DNA from: Sphagnum compactum
Taxonomy: Eukaryota > Bryophyta > Sphagnopsida > Sphagnales
DNA: 64,000 nt
Assembly (NCBI GenBank): GCA_965153455.1
Contig: OZ234493.1
Coordinates: forward strand, 22,558,213-22,622,212
Reading direction: 5' to 3'
The notes below the pieces were generated by a model. It made no database searches. It saw nothing but the letters and a program-made list of their open reading frames with translations, and was not told where the DNA came from. Both the position numbers and the translations under genes were made by a program. How positions within the stretch are numbered: position 1 is the stretch's first letter; each line of letters starts with the position of its first letter. This document shows, in pieces, positions 10,403-21,914 of this stretch.

Positions 10403-11440
10403 AACGTTGGTTATCGCACCAGCAACAAGCAGCCCACAAAACACAAAACAGCCTAGGTTCATGGAAGATGATTATGATCAGCTTCCATGTGATCAGCAAA
10501 ACACGAATCCCATAAACCTCACAATCCTTTAAGAGATCTGCAAGCTTCACTTCACCCATGAACTCCTCACCATTTCTATCAAACTTGCAGATATAGAGAA
10601 TTTGCAAAACTCTCTTTCTGCAAACCTTTCTACAAAACTTAATCTGAAACCCAAGTAGTCTATCTACATAATGGTAGATTCAAGCCCTCTCTCTTCCTTC
10701 AAGATGAAAAGGAAGGTGGCATTTAACCTAGGACAATGATGAAGCTGCCCAAGCTTTCATGAGATGGGTTTGGTGGCTTCTTCTTCCTTTGTTTTTTTAG
10801 TTTTATAGGGACATGGATGAACCCCGTGCCTAATGCACAGGTGTGTGTGTGTGTCAGCAACAATTCAAGCTTGCTCTTCTTCTGCTTCCGTTGGTTATAT
10901 AACACTTTCCGGTAGTCGAAGCTGGTGGGAACAGAAATACTACTCATCAGGCTCATCGACGATATCTTTCCTTCATACCCATATATCATGCTGATCAAGC
11001 CGCTGCACCTGCTCCTCGTGTTTGCCTTCGCTCCGCCTCGGAAGCTGACCATATGCATCAAGAAGCTGTAAAGCTTTAAAGGTTCGACAACTTTAAAAAC
11101 CTCAAACAACAGTTTGTTGCCTGCCCTCTCTCTCTCTAATTTCTCGGTTTCCCACTACCCAACAATCCAAAGTCCTGCAGGGTAACAACAACAATCAAGC
11201 TACAGCTTCCTGCAATATGTGCAAAAGAAATGTTGCAACAAAGGATGATGATCACGTCTACACAACTCCACGAAGAAAAAAACAAAATGTTTCTTCTTCT
11301 AACAACAGAACCCAATGAAGAAAATCAAAGTGTGTGTAGCAAAAGCTTGCGTCTTTGTTTTGAATTTCTTCTATTGCTTATCGTTTAAGAAGCAGACTCC
11401 TTAAATTGGGACATGGATGGAGGGCCATTCCTGGTTTATT
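10403..11440. other. Internal sequence of Helitron A, possibly further captured DNA
   Basis: Moderate G+C content compared with the flanks and a (GT)n tract at 10840-10853 next to a terminal-type hairpin. Some open stretches around 10930-11090 look coding-like in composition, but no family was recognised in any frame. Confidence 0.4.
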
Positions 11441-11608
11441 TCCTTCCCATTCTTGGTGGGCAGAAAGCTGCAGTGTCAGACTTAGTAGAGGGATGGTGTG
11501 CAACCGGCAATCTCGGAGCTTCCAAGGTGTCGATTCGCATGGACGACCGGACGGATGGACAGAGGGACAACGGGACGAATGGACGACGGGACAGATTCAG
11601 GGAAAGCT

Positions 11609-11992
11609 TCATTTAACATCCCGACATCCATTACCAGGAAATTGACGACGACGCAGAACAAATGGCCAATTAGTCCCGGAGGGGGACATGATGATGTGGG
11701 GTATGAACACACGTTTGCTGACATTGTTCCCTGTGATGATCTCCGCTTCAATGACACGTTGACCCAATCTCTTGACAATCAACCTTGTACCATTGCACAA
11801 TCCTATTGATTGATTGAGATTGCGCAACAAAAGGATTGGCACGCCCACTTTGAGTTCCAGCTTATGATTTGCAATACCGCTGAATTTCAAAGTGTTTAGA
11901 AATTCCACCGGATACAATGAATCCATTGAAACTCCTGCAACAGCACTTGCACCTTCTTCTGTTGGAATCAAAGAATTTGCACTCAGGTACAT
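11609..11992 (-). pseudogene. Helitron PIF1-like helicase, C-terminal fragment
   Basis: The minus-strand frame reads LYPVEFLNTLKFSGIANHKL, ELKVGVPILLLRNLN, GLCNGTRLIVKRLG, EAEIITGNN and PHIIMSPSGTNWPFVLRRRQF. This is the characteristic stretch before the last helicase motifs of Helitron RepHel proteins. After RRRQF the expected continuation to the TINKSQGQ motif is replaced by unrelated sequence running to a stop, where the 5' end of Helitron A appears to have inserted. The upstream Rep domain and most helicase motifs are absent and an in-frame stop precedes the first Met. It identifies this region as Helitron-derived but is not functional. Confidence 0.85.
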
Positions 11993-12056
11993 GTGTGCAA
12001 TTCTTTAGATAGCGATTTTAAAATTGCATTGTTGACTTCATTGACGTCAGTATTTT

Positions 12057-12266
12057 TGGTGGGTAGAAAGCTGCAATGTCAGACTCAGTAGAGGGATGGT
12101 GTGAAGCAGGCAACCTCGAAGCTTCCAGGGTGTCGATTCGCTAGTCTGAACCCCGTGCCTAATGCATAGGTGTGTGTGCATTTGACAGTACATATTACAA
12201 AATTACAATCTCAGTAGAGGGATGGTGTGCAGCAGGCAACCTCGGAGCTTCCAGGGTGTCGATTCA
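12057..12266 (-). mobile_element. Partial Helitron copy with 3' end at 12141
   Basis: CTAG at 12144-12141 is preceded on the minus strand by GTTCAGA and a GTGC/GCAC hairpin, as in Helitron A. The base after CTAG is C rather than T, so this end is not a simple new insertion. It is flanked on both sides by copies (12057-12142 and 12208-12266) of the segment AGTAGAGGGATGGTGTG that also lies inside Helitron A at 11483. The arrangement looks like a tandem or end-duplicated Helitron. Confidence 0.6.
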
Positions 12267-13682
12267 CTAGTCTAAACCTCGTGCCTAATGCACAGGTGTG
12301 TGTGCATTTGACAGTACATATTACAAAATTACAATTACAAACTACATTTCCAAAACCTCTTTATATACGACATTTTCGCATGTATCTATGGAAACCCTGG
12401 CCGTTGAAAATCTTGATGTTTGCACTACTTGTGACAGGTGAACCGGCACCCACACTGGTAAAAACCCTGAAATTTTTTAGGATGATTCTAACCCTGGTAA
12501 ATATGGTATCCTTAATACTAAATAAGTACCCCAAGTTTATATGGTGACGAACAATTTTGGAAATAGAAATTTCATGCAGCCAATGGGAAGGCTCAACGTG
12601 CATTTGACAGTACATATTACAAAATTACAATTACAAATTACATTTCCAAAACTCTTTATATACGACATTTTCGCATGTATCTATGGAAACCCTGGCCGTT
12701 GAAAATCTTGATGTTTGCACTACTTGTGACGGGTGAACCGACACCCACACTGGTAAAAACCCTGAAATTTTTTAGGATGCTTCTAACCCTGGTAAATATG
12801 GTATCCTTAATACTAAATAAGTACCCCAAGTTTATATGGTGATGAACAATTTTGGAAATAGAAATTTCATGCAGCCAATGGGAAGGCTCAACGTGCATTT
12901 GACAATATATATTACAAAATTACAATTACAAACTACATTTCCAAAACCTCTTTATATAGGACATTCCGCATGTATCTATCAAGACCCTGGCCGCTGAAAA
13001 TCTTGATGTTTGCACTACTTGTGAAAGGTGAACCGACACTAGCACTGGTAAAAACCCTAAAATTTTTTAGGATGCTTCTAACCCTAGTAAATATGGCATC
13101 CTAAATACTAAATAAGTACCCCCAGTTTATATGGTGACAAAGAGTTTTGGAAATAGAAAATTTCATGCAGCCAATGGGAAGGCTCAGCATGCACTCAAAA
13201 GGCCCAAATTTTTTAAGTTTTGGGTTGGGGGGGAAGGATTTTTTTTTTCATTTTTCCTTTGTTCCCAACATGTTCCTTTCAAGTTCCCAATGGGTTCCCT
13301 AAGGGTGTTCCCAATAGCACCTCCCTTTAATTCCATAGCATGGACTAGGGAGGGCACAACATTTTTATTCCAGGTTGAAGGAGGGGTTTTTTGCTCAGGA
13401 GGTGGTGCTCTTTTGTCTAGGCAGGTTTGCATGAGCCCTAGTTGGCCTGCTAAGAAGATACTTTCTAAAATGGGAGTTAACTTACATTTGAACACACTGG
13501 CCCTTCTCTTTTGGTGGTTTTCTTTTCTGATTGTCACATATATAAGCTAAAATGATGTGTCACGTGGAAGCCCCTATGCTTCTATTTTAAATAGTGAGGA
13601 TGACATAGCTGCATCCGTCCAGATGGATGACGGGATAGACGGATTCAGGGGAAGTTTCACGACGTCCTTTACTATATATAAT
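12267..13682 (-). mobile_element. Non-autonomous Helitron B
   Basis: The minus-strand 3' end is CTAG at 12270-12267 followed by T, preceded by a GTGC-ATTAG-GCAC hairpin eleven bases upstream. The proposed 5' end near 13682 reads TATATATAGTAAAGGACGTC on the minus strand and shares TTCCCCTGAATCCGTC-type sequence with Helitron A. Three 295-bp direct repeats fill most of the interior. No coding sequence was recognised. The 5' boundary lacks a clear TC, so it is approximate. Confidence 0.6.
12304..13190. repeat. Three tandem ~295-bp direct repeats
   Basis: Copies at 12304-12599, 12600-12894 and 12895-13190 all start GCATTTGACA and end AATGGGAAGGCTCA. Copies 1 and 2 are nearly identical; copy 3 is more divergent, so the expansion occurred in at least two steps. 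A 31-base truncated copy starts at 12178. The array lies inside Helitron B, next to its 3' end. Confidence 0.95.
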
Positions 13683-15140
13683 TCCTAATGTTGAAACAAT
13701 TTTCACTTCACAAATTTGTTGTAGGTTTAATTAGAGTCATAACCATAAATGTTCTTTCAGTCCCTTGAATTGTTAAGTCCCAAACCTTATTATGCCATGC
13801 ATCAACTCAACACACTCTCTTTGCAACTACATTACAACAATTCCCCTTCCCATTTAGTTAGTAGTTACAAAATGTGATAATTTTTAGATAAATGGACAAC
13901 ATTTGGTTTCTGAAAAAAAAAAAAAAAAAAAAAAAACCCCTTATAAGTATTGGACAAGTTGTTTATGTGAACTCCAATGTTAAAGATTGGCAAATTGGAT
14001 TGAATCATGGATTTCATACACTCCCTACTTCAACTCAAGGATACTTGTGATGGGTTTTCATGTTGACCATTTCAAAAAATTAATCACTCATGTTGGATTA
14101 ACCCCCTTTAATCCTTTCCAACCAAATGCATGAATACAAAATCTTCTATGTGCCTAGATTTCTATAGTTTGGACCACCTTGTGTTGTCATCAATTTTCAG
14201 CACCAACCCCTCATATAATTTCAAAAGTATATAACACATTGCCTTAACAACTAGTGGTGTAGTGAAAAATAAACACATCAACTACCAACGTAAGTAAACA
14301 AATCAAATCCATCACACCAAGCTAAACAACTTATGATTTAGCTCTCATTATATTTGTGCTCCACTTCAACATCCCCTTTTATTTCGAATCACACACCATC
14401 TCCCAATTCTATTTCAAGAGCTTCATTAAAGCTCCTCCATCCTCCACCATACACTGCCTGAATAAGATAAGCCCGACAATATTACACACAAACAACAAAA
14501 AACCCCTCTCCCTCACATGCCTTCTTTAAGTCTTTATGGTAATGCCTAATTTGAAGAAGTAGACAATGACTAAAGTTTTTTCATTGTCGCTATGCAAAAA
14601 GTTGATGATGACATAAAATCCAAAAACCCAAAAATTCTATGTGTTCACATGGAACATACTATCTCATTTAGATTACAATCCTTCTTTACATTATATGTGT
14701 TGTGAATGTCCAAAAGAAAATGGTAGGGTTGGTTGAAAGTTTGGTTTTGTAAAGGAGTTGTTTTTTTAGGTTATGGGCATGTGAGAAAAGGTGGTTTACA
14801 TCTTTGAAGGTATGGGTTTATGAAGGATGATGATGTGATGAATATCTTTCATTTTTTGGTTCTATGAAAAAAGTTGGTTGCATTTTTCAAGTTTTAGGTT
14901 TATCAAGGAAATTTTGATTGGTTAAAATTTTAATTATTTTGTGTTATTTATGTTTAAAACTCACACTTTAAGTTCAAAAATTGGAAGACGTTGTGGATCC
15001 ATTTTGTGCATTATTATTAGGTCATGTTGTTGTTAATTTTGAAATGGATTGAAACAAAGAAACCATGCAAAAAAAACAATTACAAAAAAAGTTATTTTGT
15101 CTTCATCTCTATACTTACTTCCCTTTTTGGATTGATTAAA
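13683..15140. other. AT-rich intergenic DNA with poly-A tract
   Basis: Contains an A-run of about 25 bases at 13912-13936, which may be the tail of a retroposed sequence, but no coding part is recognisable upstream of it. No other feature was seen. Confidence 0.45.
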
Positions 15141-15259
15141 TGATCATCCTATTATGTCACCAATTTTTTGTTGTTTATTGTAATAGACAAAAAAAAAAGG
15201 ATCATGGAGATTGTAGAGAAGAGACTTGCACATCTTCGTTCTTGTGTAGGTCTAGCAGT

Positions 15260-15960
15260 AAAGGTTTGGTTATTAGTTTGTCCTTGCACCCTTTCATTCT
15301 GTTTATCCTCCGCCCATTTTCTTACAACACTCCGTATTCATCTTGGCATACCACATCCTATAGTTCTGCATCTTTCACGATGCAAGTGTGGTCATAGCAT
15401 CAATGATTTAGGTATCCATTTGTTACGTTGCCTGTGCAAAAATGAACGCATTGTAACCCATGATACGATTCGAGATACCGTTGCAGCTATCGCATCAGAG
15501 AATGGAGCTCACGTACAGAAAAAGGTTTTTCACCTTTCCCCCACCACACAAAAAGACAAGTGGATATAGTCATCACCAAAGACAATTTTCGTACCCTGGC
15601 GGATGTTGTCATTGCCAATCTGACTTGTATAGATTTGGTGTAGCGTGTTTCGACAACAACAACACATGCAGTGATAGTTGCCACTCAAGACAAGGCACGA
15701 TCCTACACAAAGCGAGCGCCAAAAAATGATTTCATTCCCCTTGCCATAAAGACCTATGATTATTTCCATCCTCATTTTGATTCCTTTCTAACTTCTTATG
15801 TACATGCATGTATAATTCCCCATTAGCAGACATCTTTTGGTACCTTCGATGTTTATATCTCATTATAAGTAACAAATGTCGATAACCCTATAACGTGTGC
15901 AAGTCATCGCGTTTCTTCAATGGGCTGCCGTGCTTAGTCACAATTCTTCATTTCTTCTAT
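15260..15960 (+). pseudogene. Non-LTR-type reverse transcriptase, C-terminal fragment
   Basis: One frame reads FLTTLRIHLGIPHP, LHLSRCKCGHSINDLGIHLL and RDTVAAIASENGAHVQ. After a +1 shift near 15565 the reading continues VDIVITKDNFRTLADVVIAN, an in-frame TAG, then NDFIPLAIKTYDYFHPHFDS, and traces persist to about 15960. The CxCG-x-H-x-C zinc-binding-like block followed by an HD-x-IRD region and RTLADVVI is found C-terminal to reverse transcriptases of LINE-like elements common in bryophytes and lycophytes. At least one frameshift and one stop make it non-functional. The polymerase part is missing. Confidence 0.65.
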
Positions 15961-17144
15961 ACATACTAGCTAGTGCACCTCCATCATTAACTAATTTGTG
16001 GCATAAGATGCCTTTTTAACATTATGTCTTCCACTTCATTACTACTGTTTTAATGGTCTTGGTTTTCCTTTCATGTGTTTGCATTTGCATCAACATGCCT
16101 TGTACTTTTGTGGATGGATTTCCATTCTTGTTTATATATATGTATAGGTCTTTCATTTCACAAGGTTGCATCATGTGATTGTTGTGAGGCACAATGGTTC
16201 AGAATTGGCTTTATGTCCAATTGCAACTTGCAAAGTTGCAAACAATTTTGATATTCGAAGCAAAATTAACTATTTGTGATGGAGGTGTTTTAAAGATGAA
16301 AACTAATAGGTGTTTTAGTTTTAAGAAAAACTAACTTCATTGGGCGAAAAACTAAATCCTTGCTAGGCTTGGGCTCAATGTTACTTCTTACGACAAAATA
16401 TGGCCAATTTTCTTTCTTGAAATGAATTTGATTGGCATTACATTCAAAAAATATTAAGGCGAATTCACCAAATGGCTAGGGAGCAATCTTTTTCTTTACA
16501 TAAACATAAATAACTATTTTATTTTATTTTTAAACAGCAAAAATTATAGCTGCACTTTTCAGGCATTAACATCAACATACCCTACCCTCCACCATTCTCC
16601 TATGGTATCCATAGGATGGAAAATCATGGTACCCATACCCTTAATATACCTTGAGCCAAATGGTACGTATGACATCAAATGCCCTTTACCCTGAGGGTAA
16701 TATTGCAACCAAAATCCTTTATGCCCCTTACCCTCAGGCATAAAGAATTCCTCTTTAGAAACGCATACATCCCCGTGCCCGGAGGGTATGAAAAAGAATT
16801 ATACCCTCCCAACATTGCTCCTTACTCCTTAACCCTAAACCTCACTGGGTATCAACCTAACAGCGACACCCTGCCCTACCTCTTGGTGTCGGTTTGGTGA
16901 TACCCGGCTTGGGTGGGCAGGCGGGGTGGCAAGAAGAAACCCCCGTGCAGCGACAGCGAGAGGAGGTGGTTACGGGAATCGAAGCAACAAGGATCTGAAG
17001 AAGTCGAGGGGTCCTTGGATTGAAGCTTGATGAGAAGGAAGCTGGCCTGGGAGTGCAGATCTGACAAGGCTTGAGAAGAGTCCTTCCGAAGAAGAAGATC
17101 TGAAGGAATTTGAGAGAACAAGAAGAAGAGGAAGACAAGGAAAT
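15961..17144. other. Upstream region of the UBA-domain gene
   Basis: AT-rich to about 16550, then a stretch at 16570-16830 with several near-palindromic words such as TACCCTGAGGGTA. From 16880 the sequence becomes GA/GC-rich, as expected of the promoter and 5' leader of the gene that starts at 17145. No clear TATA box was identified. Confidence 0.5.
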
Positions 17145-19561
17145 ATGGAGCAAGAGTATCGGAAAGGAGGGCAAACCACCAGAACACAATCGTCCAGTGG
17201 TGGTGGCTATGATGCCAGGCCGCTGTACCGGATGATGACAACCTCCTCGCAGGTCAACACCGATTCTTCTTCTTCCTCCTTCTACCCTCGCATTGCGCAA
17301 CCTGTAGGCGGGCCGCCTGTGAATCGACCTCCGCCGCCTCCGATCGCCTCTTCCAATTCTTTCTCTTGTGAGTCTTACTATCATCCGCTCCTCCTCTTTT
17401 GCTTGCAATGAAAGTCCGTTTCTTGTGGCGCTGCTGTTTCTTTTCGCAGTTAGGTCTTGTCATATTAGGGTTTCGATTACGCTCGCCTTCAGTGCCAACT
17501 TGTAAGTGGATGGTACTTAGTGCGGATCGATTTGCATCGCCCAGTGCATCGCGATGGCTACTTTATGATCTAGAGAAATACCCCACCTCTGTGACCGGCG
17601 ACCCTGAAAACCCTAAGCAGGGTGACTTGACGTTAGGGTTTTCTTACTTGGATTTGTGAGAATTAGGTCAACTTCAATTGTTTTTTGATGAGTGTTTTCA
17701 TGCAGGACCTGGATTCTGGATTCCTGTTGTGTCAAATTTGTCATTAACCCTTTGGTCAAGTAGAGATGCCTAAAGGTTGGCATTGAAGTGGGCCAAGGAG
17801 AAGGAGTAATAAATCTCTTGCACAGTCCTTTGTGAACTTGTTCACCCTGCCCCACTCCCTCTCATCTCTTGCTTTCTACTCGCATCTTGTTTTCTCAGAC
17901 GGGTTGTTAACATGTGGGGTGCAAGTTTGCAGCAGGAACAGGCATCAAAGTAACTATCAAACCAATCTACCGAGTTGCTCCACCAGTATGTGGTTTATCA
18001 GCTTCCCATCCTCATTGAGATAGCTTACCAAATTCCCTCTTATGTGGCAGTGGTGTAGAATGTGTCTTCTCTTATTTCTGGAGGATACTTCATTTTTCTT
18101 TCTTGTTCAATCTATGTGGTATCATGAATGGCAGGTTCAATTATCACCTCAAGGTGGTGAAGTGCCCAGGAGCCTGTTTCAGTTTGACTTTGACCTTGAG
18201 CGCCGTATTTTAGCTGAAGCTGAAAGCCAAGGGCAATCGTTTAGTAGAAAACCTGCGGATCACTCCCGGCAGTCCAATGGTGGAAGCGTAAGCCTTACAA
18301 CACCATTTTCCCTTTCCTTCTTATGTGACATACCTTAGCTCAGAGCTTTGAAACCAGAATGTAGAATTGGAGAATGCTCATATAAGTGAGCTTGAATTGT
18401 TGATCAAATGTCTGTGGTTCAGATCAGCTAAGCCTGTTATCTCACCTTGACAAAGTGCAGGTGACTCAGCCTGCAGATTCTTCAACATTGAATGCTTCGT
18501 CCTTCACTCTTTTGTTGCTTCTGTGATCAGGCATTTTTAAAGTAGCTATTTGGCATGGAATCCATCTGTACAGGTTGAAGACCCTACTGTTGCCAAGTAT
18601 GTTTCAATGGGTCTTAACAAGGAGGCTGTGGTGATGGCTATAAGAACATTTGGAGACATTCAAAACAAGGTATGGCTTCTCTCCTTCCCTCTCTGTTTGG
18701 GGATGGAACTTGTCAGTCTTTCTCTATGTCTACTGCCGCAAGAACAATATCAACTCAGCTCTTTTCTGTGTGCTCACATGCCTGTCAGAATTGAGTATGG
18801 AATTGAGACCCAGAAATCTCAAATTAGGACAGGATTTGGGCCATTAAGCTGACCTAGGAAGATTGGAGGGAGATTGGAGTGTGGTTGTAGACATGAGAGG
18901 ATTGTATCTGAAATAGTACATAGTGAACTCCCATCAGAGCTTTGTTCCTGCACTTTGGTCTACTTTTCTCAAGCTAAATCTGGTGTGAGCATACACATAC
19001 TCTTATTTTCCCCCTGCCTCCAACCCTAGGCCACCCTCTACTTCTCATATCACCCCTCCCAAATTGGGTGGTGTTCTGTTGTGAGAACCCTTCATAAGGT
19101 CTTTGTCAGTTTGCTGTCCCTTTCAGATACTGGGATGACTTTACTTTATTCTTCACCTTGTCTTCTGTGCTTCCCCCTACACTCAGTTATGGCTTGCTGA
19201 CAGTAGGAATGTTACTTTTCACCCCGGGATGCAGTTCACTGGTCATTGCCTGTTGTCCGCAATACTTTTCTCTCTGCCTCTGACCTTTGACTAATATATC
19301 TGATATATTGGACCAGCACTGAGGGTAGGTCCAGTCACACAGATTGAGTTGGAGAGATTGCAGGGTCTTTGTGAGTGAGACATGACACTGACAAAGTACT
19401 GGGAATGTGCCTGTGGCAATGGATGGGTGTAGGTGGTGGACTTTTGTCCAACTTACAGCCGGTTATGGGAGATGGGATTCCAGTCAGATGCTGTGGCTGC
19501 AGCTCTGGCCACATGTGACAATGACTTTGAGCGAGCTCTTGCTTATCTTGTTAGCATGTAG
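17145..19561 (+). CDS. UBA-domain protein, plant ubiquitin-associated family (spliced)
   Basis: Exons read from splice sites and phase are 17145-17367, 17933-17985, 18135-18287, 18574-18669 and 19459-19561 (stop TAG). Joined pieces read GTGIKVTIKPIYRVAPP, FQFDFDLERRILAEAESQGQ, VAKYVSMGLNKEAVVMAI and LWEMGFQSDAVAAALATCDN, ending in YLVSM. This order matches a short plant protein with a proline-rich N-terminus, a central FQFDFxLERKxLAEAE motif and paired C-terminal UBA-type repeats (MGL and MGF cores), which bind ubiquitin. Its cellular role is not established. The first four exons join in frame; the last exon needs a preceding partial codon of two bases, so a small exon (expected product about VQEFVSGY) between 18670 and 19458 is unresolved. 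All donors used are GT, all acceptors AG. Confidence 0.82.
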
Positions 19562-21914
19562 GTACATGCTGATCACAATTACAATTTATTTAGCACTGGA
19601 GAACTATTGCACTGCTACGGTATCTTTGGTGCTCAGCACAGATGTTGCCAAACTCAGCTCCTGGTTCTGTATATAATTATGATTTGAACTTACAGGTATC
19701 TTAATGTACCATGACACACTCCTGAGGTCTTTTTGAAGTCTTTTGTTGACCTTCAGGGTGCATCCAGATAAAAATGTTTGAGCATGCACCTCTTGAAATA
19801 GCTCTTAGCTGGTTCTTGGTATCCTGAGTGAGTGGTGCATGACAAATTGAACATTGAAGGCCAGATTAAGCTTCAGGAACAACAACTACAGCCACATCTC
19901 ATCCAATACATCTCTCCTAAATACCAGCCCTGAAGCAGGGGTGGCTGGATCCAGAGGTCAATACAATCTTGTAGTGATTATTGTTTTTTCCTGACTAGCC
20001 AGAGATGGAACTGACAGATTGTAGATCCAAGGCACCATTGAATGCATTGTCTATAGATTAACAAGAATTGCCCATGAAATTAAGAGGTTAAATGGTGGGA
20101 AATAAACATTCTATCAAGAAACTTCATTAGGCATATTTCACTCTGCTGTGACCTTCAGTCATATTAATGAAGAAGCATAGTGTCATCATGTGTAGAAGTA
20201 AGAGATAACCTCAAACATAACAGACAACCGTAGTGTTCATACTTTGTGCAGTTCTATCAGCCATGAGCTCAAGGATTGATCACAAGTTTATATTGACTTC
20301 TGTAACACAACAGCTCCTGGTAGAGAGGTCCTCATTAACTTTCTCTAATTCATTCAATTCTGCACTCCTTTCAGTAGTTAGAGGGCTCATTAGTTTTCCT
20401 TTCTTTCACATTCTGCACTCCTTTCAGTAGTTAGAGGGCTCATTAGTTCTCCTTTCTTTCACATTCTGCACTACTGAAATAGTCACAAATCAGATAACCC
20501 AATGGTTACTATAGTCAAACTTTTGGATTGTTAACAGTCATGGTGGACTTTTATGACGCAAATTGGGTGTCATACACAGCAGCACAGTTCTTGTAGAGTA
20601 CACTTTCTAGGAGTCAATATGTAGAATGAGGGGATTATGATGTAAAATCTTAAATCATAATCCTGATGTAGAGAACTTTATACACTAATGGCACACAATT
20701 ACCACAGAAATTTGGTAGACCAGAATATAGATCTCTAGAACAATCTCCTGCCTAAATTGATACAGCTCATAAATCACTTCTGGGATATCTACTGCATTGT
20801 TCAATGAATTTGGGCTGCTCCAGAATGAACAACCACATGAGTTCAATCATGTCAGTTCCTAGCTGCATTGACTTCTAATCCAACCCACACCCACCAAGAC
20901 TCCCCTCCCCACAAAATAGCAGAACATAGGGTGCCCCCAGTGCAATTGCAGGTATAATTGTCAATACTCTTTGATTTGAAAGAAGATTTCAAAACAACAC
21001 TATGATTATTCCCACAATTACTGGGATTTCTCACTATGAGCAATTACTAACAACCTAAAAAGAAACAAGTGATACCCAAGATCAGGCTATGGATATTTCA
21101 GATCTGACAACATAACAGCAAGCATGAAACAGAGGAATCCTGACTCTATAAGACAACAGAAAACCATACCACAAAACAAAGTTTCAGGAGCAGTCTGAAC
21201 TTTAACCAAAATGATGTGTGCTATACATATTCAGGGACGTTCAACAGCAACATCTTCAGTATTGACCACTCAAGTTGATAACGAGTGCAGACATAACCTT
21301 ATGACAGTCACTCACTCTAAATAATCTGGAGATCGATGTTGAACACTGTTAGACACTGCCAAGAAAGAGAGAATGATGGACCAAGAAAGCTATTTCCCAG
21401 TTGGATAGTGCTGTGTTGTGTCCTGGTACAGCTGCAATGTGCCCTGTGTCAGCTGCAGTCGCCATCATCTTTCATAACTACTTGGGAGGAAGAACATAAC
21501 ACCCTTCACACTAGTATGCACAAACACATGACACATGCAACTCACAAACTAGGGTAGATATGGAGGGAACCACTGATCCAAACTCTTGCCATAAAAGTCC
21601 CACAAAAAGAGACATTTCAAAGTGGAGAGAACCTGACCTCCACAGCCAAATCGTTATGAATCCCTTTGGTATAATCTGAGTGGATTGCAAACCAAACCCT
21701 GAACTCTCTGATTACACCATATGGATTATAAAATCTCCACCACCACCACCAGAGCCATTCCTTGACAGTACATTAGACTGCTCAACTGATCACAGAAACC
21801 CCATGAGAAGTAGAGACCCTAAACCTTGAATATAGCTGTACAAGTTGCACAAAACTAGCAGCACAAGCTCTCTGTAAGGGCCGGTAAACTCTCTGGCGCA
21901 TCATGAGGCCTCAG
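19562..21914. other. 3' flank of UBA gene and shared intergenic region
   Basis: Moderate G+C DNA without a convincing ORF, probably including the 3' UTRs of the UBA gene (plus) and eL41 (minus), which converge here. It contains one clear tandem duplication near 20.4 kb. Splicing of untranslated exons cannot be excluded. Confidence 0.5.
20357..20474. repeat. 53-bp tandem duplication (2.2 copies)
   Basis: The unit starting ATTCTGCACTCCTTTCAGTA repeats at 20357 and 20410 with one T/C difference, plus a partial third copy from 20463. The near identity points to a recent slippage event. Confidence 0.95.

Larger units (their letters stand above)
9951..11641 (-). mobile_element. Non-autonomous Helitron A
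   Basis: Read on the minus strand the left boundary is a canonical Helitron 3' end: a GC-rich hairpin with GTGC/GCAC stem and ATTAG loop, then GGGTTCAGA and CTAG at 9954-9951, followed by host T (plus-strand A at 9950). The proposed 5' end near 11641 interrupts a PIF1-type helicase frame. It shares the words TTCCCTGAATC and CCCGTC with the proposed 5' end of Helitron B near 13680, followed by GGAC/TCCG-rich DNA. Inside lie a GH63 gene fragment, a second hairpin copy without CTAG at 10822-10841, and an 80-bp segment also found at 12057-12142. The 3' end is well supported; the exact 5' TC terminus is inferred. Confidence 0.7.

Noticed and set aside
11413-11616. Plus-strand ORF reading GGQKAAVSDLVEGWCATGNL
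   Set aside because: The segment is repeated at 12057 with a stop in the same frame and lies in Helitron interior; no family was recognised, so it is not called as a gene.
13131-13550. 139-codon plus-strand ORF
   Set aside because: Overlaps the end of the 295-bp repeat array and has low-complexity composition with no known domain.
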